A DNA stretch of 15,352 bases, taken from assembly GCA_031282385.1 (NCBI GenBank), contig JAITDV010000515.1:1-15352 (forward strand). The letters are read 5' to 3'. This DNA is from Planctomycetaceae bacterium (lineage in GTDB: Bacteria; Planctomycetota; Planctomycetia; Pirellulales; Thermoguttaceae). The stretch's first letter is position 1. Each line of letters opens with the position of its first letter. The translations under genes and the position numbers were made by a program. Below, in pieces: positions 14,501 through 15,352 of this stretch. Under the pieces are notes generated by a model. It was not told the origin of the DNA and made no database searches. It saw nothing but the letters and a program-made list of their open reading frames with translations.

Positions 14501-15255
14501 CTGGTTTCGGCTTTATTTTTGGGGCGTTCAGGAAAAATAAGGTTGAGGAATTTTACGGTATCAAGACGCATGACAGCGAATTCTTTTTGTTTTTTTGGGG
14601 TGTTGCCGTTGTTTTTATTTCTCAACGCGATAGTCATTCTTGAACCTTCGCCGGTGTTGTATGCTAATCTGAATTTTATGTTATCTTTGACTGCGTAAAT
14701 CAAGGTTTCTGCCGGACTCTCAACAATCTCAATATCAGATGTTTCAATAAACAGATCGTCTTGAGTTCCTGCTTCTTTCATGCCGCTTTTAATTGTAACT
14801 TTACCCAACAGACGCCCGCCAATCATTTGAGGCAAGGGCAATTTGCTGAAATTGACAGGTTCGGTAAATTTGACTTCTGCCATTTCATTTGTCCGCAATA
14901 CAATTGCGCGGCGGCATTGTTCTTCTTCTTTCAAATCTTCGCCGTCGGGCAAAACGATAAACGTACAAGGTTGCAATTTGATGGTATCGTCTTCGATAAC
15001 TTCCTTTTGAAATAGGATAATTATGTTGCCGTTTATGAGGGTTTTTGGGCGTGATTGCGGATTGAGTTCCCAGTCATTTTCGTTGAACAACGAGGGAAAT
15101 GGTTTCAATTCATCGACTGGAGTTGTTTCTGTAACTGTGCCAATTGTGTCTCTTATTTTTTCGGGCAAAACAAGCGGTACGAGAACCCAACCGTACAAAA
15201 AATACAGCAACAACAAAACAGGAAAACTTAATGCTGTTATAACCGGACGTGACAA
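11524..15255 (-). CDS. Very large membrane-anchored LptA/OstA-like protein
   Basis: This 1243-residue protein has one N-terminal hydrophobic segment (about 7-31, including LLLLYFLYGWVLVPLVLP), so it is probably anchored in the inner membrane and faces the periplasm. The body is rich in beta-strand-like stretches of the LptA/LptD N-terminal (OstA) kind: FNGNVEVVRTNPDASQDFLN, GGLIMEGDRILYDVKENLIA, WIGGNVRIVEK, MYFDGNIISFKGV and, at the C-terminus, YGRAQTIKYNQAKSQVMLEG followed by AQRIEYNIKTGTAKIV. LptA-type modules carry LPS across the periplasm, so a role in LPS or outer-membrane lipid transport is inferred. Asn/Ser/Gln/Pro-rich low-complexity linkers separate folded parts, notably at residues 578-596. 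LptA itself is near 180 residues, so this is a giant multi-module form. The start is TTG at 15255, fixed by an in-frame stop a few codons upstream; no Shine-Dalgarno sequence is seen. Confidence 0.75.
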   Translation of the reverse strand: MSRPVITALSFPVLLLLYFLYGWVLVPLVLPEKIRDTIGTVTETTPVDELKPFPSLFNENDWELNPQSRPKTLINGNIIILFQKEVIEDDTIKLQPCTFIVLPDGEDLKEEEQCRRAIVLRTNEMAEVKFTEPVNFSKLPLPQMIGGRLLGKVTIKSGMKEAGTQDDLFIETSDIEIVESPAETLIYAVKDNIKFRLAYNTGEGSRMTIALRNKNNGNTPKKQKEFAVMRLDTVKFLNLIFPERPKNKAETSPPAADLPNQKIANLHTQNQTASHNNSNHFTFNPDVDAATKFDIRCQREFTFEVDERNGGWTAGFNGNVEVVRTNPDASQDFLNGEILHINFQPAPKKTQAKSESQNKNQAQNQNPNSNPSLMDSSNLQPAKMEMFGKTGLQARLRSTQGGGLIMEGDRILYDVKENLIAIETALTNNPQEVAGASPENPKKKPEASDSVKITLQNRYTVQSELGFLYNIGESGEFGVLNSSGKGKLDGLIGNDTNLKKIHLTWNAMQISPEKNNTKKILFDLRGGVTLDVEDFGKMTAEILQLWCNIEENPEKTKPNNNENTQNKSAQNNPKIDNSNNNSNSNSNSNSNSNSKTGNGIINSKNNSTLVPESAIVLNKVHFENQNGTCDVQRLNIFFNRASDKNNVANNTQTAMVTIHPQNTVISQAVAIEPKFNNHDTVSPIRPVQYTELRKRPEQLMPYLPPVIELPRASGVVVAQGNSAVAGSYTASGVNNKVVPMVAGNVPTNSNPNSNPNTPKIPQPEIKNVRSQNLLGFQSGNSHSIYKITGDQMEMNVLQTERTSQVQRLWIGGNVRIVEKADLAAGNDLIEITGEEVYVWYPSTLNTVIYITGKDTREAIFTGKGSQIRAMNVYIFRAENVIKIVGPGRLLAETKNQKNTNGITLNRNQQTTILPVTTQLNNSQFEQNKRKEGDSRILVQWNKEMYFDGNIISFKGVPDKNGNRVLALMEDREIRCNIMQIFTNRYVSLFDDKSNVTIKPERIGCAIDVVVKSEKFENGVRKSFDWAEFDAVEIRLETNEFFAKGPGLIRSTFIETDNEFSNQKNGYDVLAGLGSGSTKNNNNSDTIMFLCIWFYDHIQGVSAKTHKSAIMKGHIDAVLCPVSNWDEKIERDQLNIATKKGYLLKCEELRMLQMPDPVQQSKNFVELTAIDNATIEGENRSLYGRAQTIKYNQAKSQVMLEGNELNNARITTSSQGTIPAQRIEYNIKTGTAKIVNSRSIKAGN
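13466..13522. repeat. Hexanucleotide microsatellite inside the lptA-like gene
   Basis: The unit CTATTA (minus strand AGTAAT, Ser-Asn) is repeated about eight to nine times without interruption, continuing into degenerate ATTATTATTG. It codes for the Asn-Ser dipeptide run in a linker near residues 578-596. Gain or loss of units would change linker length but keep the frame. Confidence 0.9.
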
Positions 15256-15290
15256 TTGTACAAATTAAAAAATAAAGTTTATTTATTCAG

Positions 15291-15352
15291 TAGACCTTTT
15301 CGCTAACCTGTAGGAGACCACCCCTAACCCCTCCGAAGGAGGGGAATTATTC
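15291..15352. repeat. Family 2 element, cut by the window end
   Basis: Starts TAGACCTTTTCGCTAACCTG, then TAGGAGACCACCCCTAACCC and the palindrome CCCCTCCGAAGGAGGGG. This matches the inverted right end of the copies at 7276 and 8634. It lies about 35 bases upstream of the lptA-like start codon, and its far side is outside the window. Confidence 0.75.

Overview
The window reads as a piece of a bacterial chromosome that is A+T-rich and loosely packed. Every recognisable gene lies on the minus strand. From right to left these are: a very large LptA/OstA-like envelope protein, the SRP receptor FtsY, RecA, a DAHP synthase-chorismate mutase fusion, a class I/II aminotransferase, the wreck of a UDP-glucose 4-epimerase gene, PurM, an MFS transporter of the nucleoside:H+ symporter type, the fatty-acid condensing enzyme FabF, and a small unknown protein. 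The look of FabF, FtsY, the aminotransferase and the giant LptA-like protein suggests a planctomycete-type organism, perhaps an A+T-rich member. This is a judgement from remembered protein style, not a database result. Only two genes (the transporter and the aminotransferase) have a clear Shine-Dalgarno sequence.

The intact genes are housekeeping functions: outer-membrane or LPS transport (lptA-like), membrane protein targeting (ftsY), recombination (recA), aromatic amino-acid entry (aroF-aroQ fusion, with an aminotransferase next to it that may serve the same pathway), purine synthesis (purM), nucleoside uptake (transporter) and fatty-acid elongation (fabF). PurM and the transporter could both supply purines. 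Apart from that and the aromatic pair, there is no sign of a functional cluster. Gaps between genes are long (about 230 to 420 bases), so most genes are probably transcribed singly.

The most unusual content is between the genes. Three families of short, protein-free, inverted-repeat elements occupy much of the intergenic DNA. Family 1 (about 103 bases, ends related to AAACTGTTCGCACTTTAAAT, internal hairpin GCCTGCTT/AAGCAGGC) has five full-length copies at 145, 2181, 5844, 10066 and 11403, one short derivative at 4356 and several end fragments. Family 2 (about 190 to 220 bases, ends AGACCTTTTC/GAAAAGGTCT, G+C-rich fold-back core) has copies at 7276 and 8634, one cut by the window end at 15291, and a solo end at 5703. 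Family 3 (166 bases, 27-base terminal inverted repeats) has one copy at 10171. They document recent genome history: family 2 has jumped into a family 1 fragment, has landed on the recA stop codon with a target duplication, and marks the scar where about two thirds of galE has been lost.

I found no tRNA, rRNA, CRISPR array, transposase, phage gene, defence system or clear novel multi-gene system.
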